Assembly (NCBI RefSeq): GCF_041228105.1
Contig: NZ_CP166097.1
Location: 806,001 to 870,000, forward strand
DNA from: Pectobacterium aroidearum
GTDB lineage: Bacteria; Pseudomonadota; Gammaproteobacteria; Enterobacterales; Enterobacteriaceae
DNA length: 64,000 bases
Direction of reading: 5' to 3'
Shown here: positions 18,414 to 27,126 of the stretch, piece by piece
How the letters are laid out: every line of letters starts with the position of its first letter
Numbering within the stretch: position 1 is the first letter of the stretch
Position numbers and translations under genes: made by a program
The notes under the pieces: model-generated
What the model was told of the DNA's origin: nothing
The model's input: only the letters and a program-made list of their open reading frames with translations
Database searches by the model: none

Positions 18414-18773
18414 ATGGACTATGAATTTTTGCGGGATGTGACAGGCCAGGTCATCGTTCGTATGTCGATGGGACATGAAGCGATCGGGCACTGGTTCAAT
18501 GAAGAAGTAAAAGGCCAGCTAACGGTATTAACTGACGTTGAAGAAGCAGCGCGCTCTGTTGCGGGCAGTGAGCGGCAGTGGCGGCGCGTGGGTCATGAAT
18601 ATACGCTGTCGCTGGATGAAGAAGAAGTGATAGTGCAGGCAAATCAGCTGTCTTTTACCACGGATGAGCTGGAAGAAGGCATGAGTTATTACGACGAAGA
18701 GAGCCTGTCTTTATGCGGCCTGGATGATTTTCTGACGTTGGTGGAAAAATACCGCGAGTTCGTCCTGCATTGA
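18414..18773 (+). CDS. yacL: YacL, UPF0231 family protein
   Basis: 119 residues, matching E. coli YacL (120) from the MDYEFLRD start through [11 protein letters not shown]. It is highly acidic with no signal peptide or membrane segment, so cytosolic. Its function is not established in any organism I know. The acnB-yacL order is the standard enterobacterial one. GGGG lies upstream of the ATG. Confidence 0.95.
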   Translation: MDYEFLRDVTGQVIVRMSMGHEAIGHWFNEEVKGQLTVLTDVEEAARSVAGSERQWRRVGHEYTLSLDEEEVIVQANQLSFTTDELEEGMSYYDEESLSLCGLDDFLTLVEKYREFVLH

Positions 18774-18782
18774 TGCTTTTGG

Positions 18783-18816
18783 CAAAACGACCGCATGTGG
18801 CAATGCGATCGTTTTG
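18783..18816. terminator. Bidirectional hairpin between yacL and fsa
   Basis: CAAAACGA (18783-18790) pairs with TCGTTTTG (18809-18816), and an inner CGCAT/ATGCG pair extends it. A- and T-rich outer arms suit termination in both directions between convergent genes. Confidence 0.65.
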
Positions 18817-18872
18817 AGAACACGGTTATGTTGGACGCACCACCCGAGAGGCGGATGATGTTTTGCCATCAG

Positions 18873-19538
18873 TCAGCCTAGATCGGCATGACCGAAACGT
18901 GCCTGCCAGTCATGATCGAACCGGTTAAGGGCATCGTCAACCGCGGGGTCTTGCAGGAACAGCTCGGCAACGGCAGGGTCAACGGTAATCGCCCGACACC
19001 CGGCCAGCAGACAGTCCAGAACCTGACGTGGCGTCCTAAAGCTGGCTGCCAGCACCTGAGTTTGCGGGCTGTGCAGGTTAATCAGGGTTTGCAGCTCTTT
19101 CACCAGTGCAATCCCGTCGCCACCCTGTGCATCAATACGGTTGACGTAAGGCGCGATATAGCGAGCCCCCGCCAGCGCGGCATAAAATCCTTGCCCCGCG
19201 CCGTAGACGGCGGTGCCGAGGGTGGGAACATCCAGCTCTGTCAATCGCTTAATTGCCACTAAACCTGCATGTGTCACTGGTACTTTGACGACCAGAGAAG
19301 GAATCACGTCTCTGAGCTTCAGTGCTTCTGCCACCATCACGTCAGGATCGCGCGCCATCACCTGAGCAAACAGCTGTCCTTCTGGGCCGATAACGGCCTG
19401 CATCTCACGTAGCACGGTATAAATATCGGCTTTTCCGCGTGCGACAATACTCGGGTTGGTGGTCACGCCTTTAATCGGTAACACGCCAGCAAGCCGTTCT
19501 ACTGCGGCCACATCAGCCGTATCTAAATAGAATTCCAT
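18873..19538 (-). CDS. fsa: Fructose-6-phosphate aldolase (FSA/TalC)
   Basis: 221 residues from the second ATG (GGAGG five bases upstream), giving the conserved [10 protein letters not shown] start. The Schiff-base lysine is Lys85 in VVKVPVT and the catalytic Tyr131 lies in [13 protein letters not shown], both at E. coli FsaA numbering. The length and KTPRQ-like segment ([14 protein letters not shown]) mark an FSA rather than a full transaldolase. It cleaves fructose 6-phosphate or a related ketose phosphate to dihydroxyacetone and glyceraldehyde 3-phosphate. It is the last gene of a PTS operon, so it likely processes the PTS product. Confidence 0.92.
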   Translation of the reverse strand: MEFYLDTADVAAVERLAGVLPIKGVTTNPSIVARGKADIYTVLREMQAVIGPEGQLFAQVMARDPDVMVAEALKLRDVIPSLVVKVPVTHAGLVAIKRLTELDVPTLGTAVYGAGQGFYAALAGARYIAPYVNRIDAQGGDGIALVKELQTLINLHSPQTQVLAASFRTPRQVLDCLLAGCRAITVDPAVAELFLQDPAVDDALNRFDHDWQARFGHADLG

Positions 19539-19589
19539 CATTGCCTCCGTAAACTAAAACTGGTGTCGGATGAGATTAATCATGCGGGC

Positions 19590-20849
19590 TTAGCGCACGA
19601 TAATGCCCAGCAGGATCCCCACCGCGCCGAAATCGGAATCGCTGAATGTCGTGTTTGCCAGTCCGATACTGCCCAGCACTGGCAGCAGGAAAACGGGCAG
19701 GAAGGTGATCAGCAGTCCGTTGGCAAAAGAGCCTAAAATCGCGCCGCGACGCCCGCCAGTGGCGTTACCGAAAACTCCGGCCGCTGCGCCGACGAAGAAG
19801 TGCGGCACGACGCCAGGAATGATCACCGTCATACCCAACAGATAGAGCAGCACCATACCGACCACCCCAGCCGCAAAGCTGCTCAGGAAGCCGACCAGAA
19901 CGGCATTTGGCGCATAAGGGAAGACGACGGGGCAATCCAATGCCGGTTTAGCATTGGGAACCAGTTTGTCCGAAATGCCTTTAAATGCGGGCACGATTTC
20001 CGCAATCACCATACGCACGCCTTGCAGCACGATGTACACGCCGGCGGCAAAGGTAATGGATTGAATCAGCGAAAACATGAACCAGTTTTTCCCACCGGCG
20101 TTCATCGTTTTCACCGCTTCAGGGCCAGCAAACAGACAGGTGAAAATGAAGATGAAAAACATGGTAAACGCGATGGCGACCGGCGTATCACGCAGGAACA
20201 GCAGACTCTTCGGCACTTCCATGTCTTCGGTTGATTTCTCTTTATTACCAAACTTGCTGCCGATAAACGCTGACAGCAGCTGTGATATCGCAGAGAAGTG
20301 ACCAAAGGCGACGTCATCCGAGCCTGTGACTTTCTTCATATACGGGTGAATAATGGCAGGGAACAGCACCATCGATACCCCGACGACCAGCGACCCAACG
20401 GTAATCAGCAGCACACCTTTCATTCCTGCTGTCGCCAGAATCACGGCAACCATCATCGACATAAACAGCGTGTGGTGTCCGGTCAGGAAGATGTATTTCC
20501 ACGGCGTAAAGCGGGCGATGGCGATATTAATGACCATCGCAAAGAACATAATCATCGCCATCTCGGTGCCGAAGTTCTTTTGCGCGACGGCGACAATGGC
20601 TTCATTGTTAGGGACTACACCGGCAATACCAAATGCATGGTGGAAAATCTCGGCGAAATCACCCAGTGAGGACACAATCAGGCTGGCGCCTGCTCCGAGG
20701 ATCAGGAAACCCATCACGGTTTTCACGGTGCCTTTGATGCACTCCGTGGCAGGTTTCTTTTGTGCAATCAGGCCGATAAGGGCGATCAAACCCACCAGTA
20801 TTGAGGGTTCAGACAGCACATCACTCATTAAAAAACGGAAGAATTCCAT
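19590..20849 (-). CDS. PTS EIIC component, UlaA/SgaT family
   Basis: 419 residues with about ten to eleven membrane segments. It aligns with UlaA-type permeases: IKGTVKTVMGFLILGAGA near the N-terminus and FLTGHHTLFMS in the substrate region. It would import an unknown sugar or sugar acid with phosphorylation by the EIIB encoded upstream. UlaA itself takes up L-ascorbate, but no ulaD/E/F or ulaG genes are present. The FSA partner points to a ketose or polyol substrate instead. GGAGG precedes the ATG. Confidence 0.88.
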   Translation of the reverse strand: MEFFRFLMSDVLSEPSILVGLIALIGLIAQKKPATECIKGTVKTVMGFLILGAGASLIVSSLGDFAEIFHHAFGIAGVVPNNEAIVAVAQKNFGTEMAMIMFFAMVINIAIARFTPWKYIFLTGHHTLFMSMMVAVILATAGMKGVLLITVGSLVVGVSMVLFPAIIHPYMKKVTGSDDVAFGHFSAISQLLSAFIGSKFGNKEKSTEDMEVPKSLLFLRDTPVAIAFTMFFIFIFTCLFAGPEAVKTMNAGGKNWFMFSLIQSITFAAGVYIVLQGVRMVIAEIVPAFKGISDKLVPNAKPALDCPVVFPYAPNAVLVGFLSSFAAGVVGMVLLYLLGMTVIIPGVVPHFFVGAAAGVFGNATGGRRGAILGSFANGLLITFLPVFLLPVLGSIGLANTTFSDSDFGAVGILLGIIVR

Positions 20850-20863
20850 TTTTGATCCTCCGC

Positions 20864-21151
20864 TTATAAAGCGCCAAGTTCTGTCAGGGCGACCGACAGG
20901 CGTTCTTTCATCGCCACTTTGTCGATCATGTTATTCAGGGACACAATTTTCCCTCCCACCGCCTGCGCGATGAGCTGATCGGCAATATCTTTGGTGCCGA
21001 CAAAGATGTCGCTGTCCGTGCCTTTCGCCGAACCTAAATCCACGTGATCCACATCAGCAACCACGCCGAGTTCTTTCACGATGTTTTTAATGCTCATTTC
21101 CATCATCAGGCTGGTACCCAGACCGTTACCGCATACGACTGTAATTTTCAT
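20864..21151 (-). CDS. PTS EIIB component, lactose/ascorbate-type
   Basis: 95 residues, typical EIIB size. The phospho-accepting Cys7 sits in VVCGNGLGTS, the phosphate-binding loop of the SgaB/GatB superfamily. It receives phosphate from the EIIA encoded just upstream and passes it to sugar entering through the EIIC. It lies 14 bp from the EIIC start and 23 bp from EIIA, in one operon. Confidence 0.92.
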   Translation of the reverse strand: MKITVVCGNGLGTSLMMEMSIKNIVKELGVVADVDHVDLGSAKGTDSDIFVGTKDIADQLIAQAVGGKIVSLNNMIDKVAMKERLSVALTELGAL

Positions 21152-21174
21152 AATGTGTGTCCCTCTGGTGGCAA

Positions 21175-21618
21175 TTAATAACGAGAAATAACGGAAAGCA
21201 CCTGTTCGATATCCGTCGCACGGAGTAACGCGGCGACGTCATCAGGTGTGTCGAACAACTGAGCGAGCTGTGAAATAATATCGATATGGCTATTGCTGTC
21301 CGTGGCGGCTAAAACAATCAACAAATGCACGGGGTCGTTACCGTCAGAATGGAAAACCACGCCGTCACGAATCAGCGTCAGGCTGACAGCGAGTTGATTC
21401 ACGCCGTCTTCCGGACGGGCATGCGGCATGGCAATGCCGGGGCCGACGACATAGTAAGGACCGATGGCTTCATGAGAGCGATAGATAGCCTCAATATAGG
21501 TAGGTTCAATCGAACCGTTATCCAATAAAGGCTTACAGGACAAGGCGATAGCGTGACGCCAATCATCACAGGCAGGCAAAATCTGAACAACGTCTGGTGT
21601 TAGTAAAGTGTTAAGCAT
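21175..21618 (-). CDS. PTS EIIA component, fructose/mannitol-type
   Basis: 147 residues from ATG 21618; GAGGTGA five bases upstream decides the start, although the frame opens at 21741. The phosphorylated His66 lies in GIAMPHARPEDG. It is the first gene of the EIIA-EIIB-EIIC-FSA operon and takes phosphate from HPr. A candidate LacI-type operator and a CRP-like half-site lie upstream. Confidence 0.9.
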   Translation of the reverse strand: MLNTLLTPDVVQILPACDDWRHAIALSCKPLLDNGSIEPTYIEAIYRSHEAIGPYYVVGPGIAMPHARPEDGVNQLAVSLTLIRDGVVFHSDGNDPVHLLIVLAATDSNSHIDIISQLAQLFDTPDDVAALLRATDIEQVLSVISRY

Positions 21619-21674
21619 TAGAGTCACCTCTGTATCATTCTGAACGCAGGATAGTGTGCTGATTGCGAAAATAA

Positions 21675-21703
21675 TGTGATTAACATCTAAAAAGATAGCG
21701 CTA
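21675..21703. promoter_or_regulatory. Candidate LacI-family operator and CRP-like site
   Basis: TAGCGCTA (21696-21703), within GATAGCGCTAAC, is a symmetric site of the GntR/LacI type with a central CG. TGTGATTAACATCTAA (21675-21690) matches one arm of a CRP site. Both lie between the PTS operon and the divergent double-HTH regulator, 57-85 bp from the EIIA start. Assignment to that regulator is inferred. Confidence 0.45.
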
Positions 21704-21881
21704 ACTGATATGTGTATCATTAACTGTGACCGGCTTAGCACAAGCGGGGCCTTTATTTGTCCACTCGAACCGGCACAGGCACACTATCAACGGTGATGAC
21801 AGGGCGTGAATGACGCAGCATGTTCGGACGGTGTAATACCGCTGTGCGATGAGAAAAATGACGAATGGAGAGGAAGTGAGC

Positions 21882-23072
21882 ATGCGTAAGCGTCGCAGTA
21901 CCGGTAAGGTTACGCTACAGGATGTCGCTGACTACGCGGGCGTAGGAACGATGACGGTATCGCGCGTGATGCGTAAGCCCGATCTGGTTTCTGAGAAGCT
22001 ACGCAGCAAAGTGGAACTGGCCGCCAGAACATTAGGCTATGAACCTAATCAGGAGGCTAGCCAGCTCACCGAGAGCACGAATCGCGTCACGCTACAGGAC
22101 ATTGCGAGTCACGCCGGTGTTGGTGCGATGACAGTGTCCCGCGCGTTGCGGGAGCCGGGGCTGGTTTCCGATGCCACACAGAAGAAAATCCATGATGCGA
22201 TCAAAACGCTGGGCTATGTACCGAACCACGCCGCAGGGGCGTTGGCCTCATCCTATCAACCCGCTATCGCGGTGCTTTATCCTTTTCAGCAAGATCGCGC
22301 CAGCGTGCGTTTTGTGCAGGCATTACAGCAGGCGGTGGGCAAACATAATGTGTCGATAATTATGGGCTGCCATGAATATCGCCAGCACACCGAAGCCGGC
22401 ATGGTTGAAAAACTCTTGCAGCAGCGGCCAGCGGCGCTGGTGTTATTCAGTGCGCAGCTTTCGCAACGAACCCAGGACATCATCCAGGCCAGCAACGTCA
22501 TTACGGTGAATGTGTCCGGCGCAGCCGCGCTGAATGCGAATATCAACATTGATATTGCCCTTGCCGAAGCGGCGGAACAACTGACGATGTCACTGCTGGA
22601 AAAGGGATATCGCCACGTCGCTTATATTGGTGCGCATACGGATAACCGTTTGCAAAAACAGCAGTTGAATGGCTGGAATAAAGCCATGCTGGCGCATTAT
22701 CACAATGCGGATTTGAAAATTACGATCCCGGAAGCTCCCAGCCTACAGTTTGGTCGCTATGCCATGACGGAGCTACTGCAAAATCAGCCGGAGCTGGATG
22801 CGATTATCTGTAGTCATGAGGAAATTGCGCTAGGCGCGCTCTTTGAATGCCAGCGCCGCCTGATGAAAGTTCCTTACGATCTGGCGATTGCCTGTCTGGA
22901 TGGTTCTGAACAATGTGAGCATACGTTCCCGACGCTGACCGCGATGCAGCTTGACTATGAAAAGCTGGGCGCGGAGGTCGGGCGTCTGGTGCTTGCCATG
23001 ATGGACAATGACGAACATCCACCCGTACTGGAAAAAGTGAAGTTTATCTTTGAACCCCGCGCCAGCAGCTAA
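21882..23072 (+). CDS. LacI/GalR-family regulator with two tandem HTH domains
   Basis: 396 residues from ATG 21882 (GAGGAAG upstream), about 55-60 longer than normal LacI proteins. The extra length is a second complete DNA-binding domain. HTH-hinge 1 starts at residue 10 (VTLQDVADYAGVGTMTVSR) and HTH-hinge 2 at residue 69 (VTLQDIASHAGVGAMTVSR), offset by exactly 59 residues (177 bp), with about 30 of 59 residues identical. Each copy keeps the TLGY-PN hinge-helix start. The rest is a periplasmic-binding-protein-like sensor domain closest in pattern to GntR. It is divergent from the PTS/FSA operon, its presumed target. The tandem arrangement is unusual. Confidence 0.9.
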   Translation: MRKRRSTGKVTLQDVADYAGVGTMTVSRVMRKPDLVSEKLRSKVELAARTLGYEPNQEASQLTESTNRVTLQDIASHAGVGAMTVSRALREPGLVSDATQKKIHDAIKTLGYVPNHAAGALASSYQPAIAVLYPFQQDRASVRFVQALQQAVGKHNVSIIMGCHEYRQHTEAGMVEKLLQQRPAALVLFSAQLSQRTQDIIQASNVITVNVSGAAALNANINIDIALAEAAEQLTMSLLEKGYRHVAYIGAHTDNRLQKQQLNGWNKAMLAHYHNADLKITIPEAPSLQFGRYAMTELLQNQPELDAIICSHEEIALGALFECQRRLMKVPYDLAIACLDGSEQCEHTFPTLTAMQLDYEKLGAEVGRLVLAMMDNDEHPPVLEKVKFIFEPRASS

Positions 23073-23154
23073 CAGGAGAGACGTGTTGTGCTGCATGTTG
23101 CATAGCTATTTGGCAACATGATCGTGTTTTTCCTGAAAAGAGACTCGCGTCGAG

Positions 23155-23190
23155 TATCAACGGCCAAAGCAGAGATTTCGGCCGTTGATA
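23155..23190. terminator. Perfect 11-bp hairpin between convergent genes
   Basis: Arms 23155-23165 and 23180-23190 are exact complements around a 14-nt loop. It lies between the LacI-type gene and the convergent desaturase gene. There is no clear T-tract. Confidence 0.45.
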
Positions 23191-23251
23191 TATTGCGATG
23201 GTTGGCAGCCACTATCCGATGCCACGCTTCAGAAAGCGCCGCCTTTCTTCA

Positions 23252-24289
23252 TTATTGATTCTGGTTCCAGCGGTTCGCGCGGCTGAAAGAACCGAAGTCA
23301 TTAAACCGAACGCCCATATCCCTCATGACTTTATGCGCCACGGGTGTTGATAGCTGTCTTATATAAAAGGGTTCATTCACGACAAAATGATGTATTGCAT
23401 GTGTGCTGCCAAAATTAAAACAGAAGAAATTAATGGGGTAGAGCCACCAGGGATTAAGAACCTGTGTTTCCTGAATGACATTTCCGCTTTCATTGTCACC
23501 ATGGTAATGCAGGTTTGACGAGATAAAATGTAAGCAGAATGACCATAGCATATTGGGGCCAACAATGATTACCACGGAGATATTAATAAAGTGAATGGCA
23601 CTCATCATGGTTTGAGACCAGACTACTGGATTTTCTGTTAATATAAAATAAAGGTTTACGCCGTGAAAAATTAAAAAAGAATACCATATTACCGAGTAGA
23701 TGACGGCGAAGGGGAAAAATGCTTTGACGGAAAATGAAAGCAATTTCTTTTTCTCCAAAGGCGTTTTGGCATTATTCATCATAACAACGGCGGCGACAAC
23801 TAAATCACTAAGCATTAAAATTCGTAGAAGTCCCCATTTTCTACCATTACCTAAAAACTTCTCTTCTACATCATGTTCAGAGCCTGATACCTGATGGTGC
23901 AGTAGATGTACGTCACGCCTCATCCACGGACTTGCTGTGCTGGGACGCATTAGCCAGACTACGGTCATCATCATATGGTATATAAAGCGATTTTTTCTGA
24001 AATATAAATTGTGGATTAGGTCATGTTCAATTTCATGTGCAACAGAAATACATAGCGTATTGACTATCAGGCAAGCCCACCAGGGAAGATAACCATAAAA
24101 ATAGAATAAGGAACTGAGTACCATCACGACTGTGATTGCAGTTAAGGCACTAAATCCTAATAGATCCTGATGATTTAGAATAGGATGTTTATTTCGCAGT
24201 TCCTTACCATATTCAATAATGACTTTTCTGATTTGTTTTGACTTTGCGCTATCATCTCTATCTATCAGGTTAGATATAGGTACATTCAT
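23252..24289 (-). CDS. Membrane fatty acid desaturase family protein
   Basis: 345 residues with several hydrophobic segments and the di-iron histidine boxes of PF00487: HEIEHDLIH (85-93), HLLHH (128-132) and HAIHH (297-301), plus LHYHG near 260. It should introduce a double bond or hydroxyl into a lipid-linked chain in the inner membrane, using O2 and an electron donor not encoded here. It follows an acyl-CoA-oxidase-like gene by 42 bp and is probably co-transcribed. The gene is much more AT-rich than the core genes around it, which suggests acquisition. Substrate unknown. Confidence 0.82.
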   Translation of the reverse strand: MNVPISNLIDRDDSAKSKQIRKVIIEYGKELRNKHPILNHQDLLGFSALTAITVVMVLSSLFYFYGYLPWWACLIVNTLCISVAHEIEHDLIHNLYFRKNRFIYHMMMTVVWLMRPSTASPWMRRDVHLLHHQVSGSEHDVEEKFLGNGRKWGLLRILMLSDLVVAAVVMMNNAKTPLEKKKLLSFSVKAFFPFAVIYSVIWYSFLIFHGVNLYFILTENPVVWSQTMMSAIHFINISVVIIVGPNMLWSFCLHFISSNLHYHGDNESGNVIQETQVLNPWWLYPINFFCFNFGSTHAIHHFVVNEPFYIRQLSTPVAHKVMRDMGVRFNDFGSFSRANRWNQNQ

Positions 24290-24331
24290 GGTATATTTCT
24301 CCGGGAGGCAGGTGAAATGTTAATTAACTAT

Positions 24332-25954
24332 TTATGACATCGCGTAAAGCTCTGAAGTAAACTCTTCTGTGTAATTAGGAGTAATGATTGGTGCGGTAAT
24401 TAACTCAATTGGTGGAGTAAGTATCTTCATCAAATAGTTTATCTTTTCTATCGTCGGGTTAATGATATTGAAAGATAGGGTATCTGACATATACGGTGTA
24501 AAGCTATTGCTGAGGTCTTGTAGCATGTCACTCTCTAAAATGCCTGTTTTTTGGATGTTTTGAATAATAAGATCCAGTGCGTAAGTATAGGTAAGAGCCT
24601 GTGCTTCTGCATGGGTGAATCGGCGCTGATTGCAGGCGGTGACCACTTTCTTTTCTATTTCTTGTGCGATGTTTTCTGGTTTAATGTCATGATTTTTAAA
24701 TCTATTTAATCCAATCATATACTTGGCAATCTGATAAGACATGACGGAGTTATCACCAGCAAAGGTAATATTAGCCTCATAGTCAATCTGCATAGACATA
24801 ATTTGGTTGTAGTGATGTAGACCCTGAGCCCCGCACATCGCCCGGCATTTGCGTAGGATTTCCAACCCCAGTGATGACCCTAAGTATTTTCCGACGGCGA
24901 CTAAAATCTGCAATTGTTTATGCGTGCTTTTATCTTCCCAATTCATTTTGAATTGCTCAATGATAACATTATTCAAAACGTGCAGAGAGAATGCTTTGAG
25001 TAACTCGGGGTATAATCGTTGACAAAATAATGGCTCCATAATTAAGGTTTGATATGTTGGCTTTAATGATGTGACTCGGTGTTCAGAATATTTATAGGTA
25101 ATATAAAGTGCGGCTGCTGCAGACAGGCTACCGCTGCTCAATGGAAAAATGCGTTCCTGCAAAAAGGTTTCAAATAGTGACGCGAAACGTTGGGATTTGG
25201 ACGTCTGACTATAAAACACGCCATCGGAAGTAATTTCAGAATGGCGCTGCATCATCGCTTCAAGGGGCAAACTGACCTGATTAAACCGAAGGCCGGAGAT
25301 TTGATATCCTTCCACACCGCCTTTGGGGTCGCAAGAAATAGCACTGATGCCGGTAAGTAAATTCTCACCTTCTTTATCTCTCAACGGTACTCGAAACCAA
25401 TGAATGCCTTCATCACGATCGTTAACGATCAGTCTTGCCAATACCATACCGACGGTAGCGGAATAAAGTGCATTTCCTATCCAGAATTTCGCAGAATCAG
25501 GCGTTGGAGAATCGAGTATCAGTCTGTGCTGTAGATGATCGTAAGTGACGGTGGTTTTTATATTGCGTAAATTAGTACCACAGGCTATTTCTGTGCAGCA
25601 AAAGGAATAGATACGATCTAAGTTAATTACCTCATCTCGATATTGCCTTATCTGACTGGGGCTGGATTGCGTAAATATTACATTTCCTGCAATGAGGTGT
25701 GCTGCAAGAGATATGCCTAATGATAAATCTAACGTGCCGAATAAAGCGACGTTTTTACAGAGTTCATCAAACTGCTCCTGGTTTTCTTGCCCCAACCACA
25801 TTTCATTATTAATCAATCCATCTTGAAAAATAACCCTCATTCTTTTTACCGTCAAATCCATATAATCACGTGATGAAATATGATGCCTTATTCTTGGATC
25901 AAATAACTCCATTTCTATGATTTTATTAAATTTATCATTACAAGACATGCTCAC
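24332..25954 (-). CDS. Acyl-CoA oxidase/dehydrogenase-like flavoprotein
   Basis: 540 residues. The pattern fits acyl-CoA oxidases more than short dehydrogenases: CCTEIACGTNLRNIKTT for the FAD/substrate segment, CRAMCGAQGLHHYNQI, and ITFAGDNSVMSYQIAKYMI before a long helical C-terminal part. These families oxidise acyl thioesters to trans-2-enoyl products. A strong GGAGGGG site precedes the ATG. It is very AT-rich and followed by a desaturase, with no beta-oxidation genes nearby, so the pair may modify a specialised acyl chain. I cannot say whether it uses CoA or a carrier protein. Confidence 0.75.
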   Translation of the reverse strand: MSMSCNDKFNKIIEMELFDPRIRHHISSRDYMDLTVKRMRVIFQDGLINNEMWLGQENQEQFDELCKNVALFGTLDLSLGISLAAHLIAGNVIFTQSSPSQIRQYRDEVINLDRIYSFCCTEIACGTNLRNIKTTVTYDHLQHRLILDSPTPDSAKFWIGNALYSATVGMVLARLIVNDRDEGIHWFRVPLRDKEGENLLTGISAISCDPKGGVEGYQISGLRFNQVSLPLEAMMQRHSEITSDGVFYSQTSKSQRFASLFETFLQERIFPLSSGSLSAAAALYITYKYSEHRVTSLKPTYQTLIMEPLFCQRLYPELLKAFSLHVLNNVIIEQFKMNWEDKSTHKQLQILVAVGKYLGSSLGLEILRKCRAMCGAQGLHHYNQIMSMQIDYEANITFAGDNSVMSYQIAKYMIGLNRFKNHDIKPENIAQEIEKKVVTACNQRRFTHAEAQALTYTYALDLIIQNIQKTGILESDMLQDLSNSFTPYMSDTLSFNIINPTIEKINYLMKILTPPIELITAPIITPNYTEEFTSELYAMS

Positions 25955-26319
25955 CCCTCCGATGGGATATTAGATATGGCATTGAATCAAGATGTGGACT
26001 TTCTTAATGATAAGAGTTTTTCAGTATAGTTATTACTTTTTTTTGTTCAAGGTGAAAATAATCATTTTTCGCTATTAAATAGGGTGCTTATTGTTAACTT
26101 AACTAGGTTTTATTTTTTTATTAATGAGTGACTTCATAATTATGGATAATTTTATTTTTTGAATTTTTATTTTTTTTATCTAATATTATTCGATATTATG
26201 CTACCGGCCGATAATGGTGAACGAGTGTAGTGGGGCCTGAACGGCCCCGCGATGTAGATACCGTGGTGCTGAGTGGGATGATGAGTGTTTATTGACAGGT
26301 GTAATAAAATCAATGTCTT
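25955..26319. other. 365-bp AT-rich intergenic region
   Basis: This region is very AT-rich between about 26,000 and 26,200 and carries the promoter of the acyl-oxidase/desaturase pair. A GGGGCC/GGCCCC hairpin (26232-26248) lies on the SMR side and may end that operon, although no T-tract follows. No gene is seen. Confidence 0.5.
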
Positions 26320-26646
26320 TTACATGCTCGAATACATATTCATGATAATTCCCCCGCTGATAATTAACGCCATAGAGAAGACGGCGGGGAGATCCGGTTT
26401 CTGTTTATAAAGCAGCATCGAAATAAACGTTACGCCGACGATGCCAAAGCCGCACCAGAGGGAATAGGCAATCCCTACGGGTAAGTAGCCCATTGCCCGC
26501 GTTAATGAAAAATAGCAAAGGCAATAAGCGAGGATCACGATAACGGAAGGTGAGAGTTTTTTAAATCCATCGGTTTTTTTGATCATTGACGTGCCGGTAA
26601 TTTCTGAACCAATGGAAAGTGCCAGCCAGAGGAATCCGTTTAACAT
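26320..26646 (-). CDS. SMR-family transporter, second subunit of a pair
   Basis: 108 residues with four membrane helices. The essential glutamate of the SMR family is Glu15 in SIGSEITGTSMIK. SMR proteins exchange protons for quaternary or other small cations. It lies 17 bp after another SMR gene; such pairs (EbrAB, MdtIJ type) usually form heterodimers. AAGGA precedes the ATG. It is the last gene of the cutC-cutD-SMR-SMR run, so the load may be choline, trimethylamine or a related amine. Confidence 0.88.
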   Translation of the reverse strand: MLNGFLWLALSIGSEITGTSMIKKTDGFKKLSPSVIVILAYCLCYFSLTRAMGYLPVGIAYSLWCGFGIVGVTFISMLLYKQKPDLPAVFSMALIISGGIIMNMYSSM

Positions 26647-26663
26647 GATGGGTATCCTTACGT

Positions 26664-27080
26664 TTAATGGATGATTTTGGTGTTTAACGGTGGGTTCTGA
26701 ACACTGTCCGTGAGTATTTCGGGCTGTTCATCAGCGCCCATCTTAGAGAAGAGGTTCATGATTGCTATGCCAGCGGCAATCACGCTCATGCCAATGATGG
26801 CCGGAATATCAGGACGCTGGCCGTAAAAGATAATACTGAGCGTCGAAACCAATAAAATCCCCGTACCGGACCAGGTTGCATAGGCTAAGCCCACGGGAAG
26901 ATGTTTTACCGCTTTTGATAGCGAATAATAGCAAACGCAGTACAGCAGAATAATTACCGCTAATAACGCTATTTTTGTTATCCCTTGACTATTATCAAAC
27001 ATTTTTAACGTAGAGGTAGCAGACGTTTCTGACAGGATAACTAATAACATCCAAAGCCATGATTGCTTTCTCAGTGACAT
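26664..27080 (-). CDS. SMR-family transporter, first subunit of a pair
   Basis: 138 residues: four membrane helices with Glu18 in ILSETSATSTLK, then a polar C-terminal tail of about 28 residues that is absent from its partner. Paired with the SMR gene downstream and 46 bp after cutD. Small multidrug-resistance proteins recur, to my knowledge, in choline TMA-lyase loci of the GRM2 type, which supports a role in amine transport rather than drug resistance. Confidence 0.88.
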   Translation of the reverse strand: MSLRKQSWLWMLLVILSETSATSTLKMFDNSQGITKIALLAVIILLYCVCYYSLSKAVKHLPVGLAYATWSGTGILLVSTLSIIFYGQRPDIPAIIGMSVIAAGIAIMNLFSKMGADEQPEILTDSVQNPPLNTKIIH

Positions 27081-27126
27081 ATATTGCTCCCGACTTATGT
27101 TAATAATACGCTATTTGGTTTTTTCT

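Noticed and set aside
19590..20849. EIIC as the ascorbate transporter UlaA itself
   Set aside because: No ascorbate catabolic genes are present and an FSA follows; only family-level assignment is supported.
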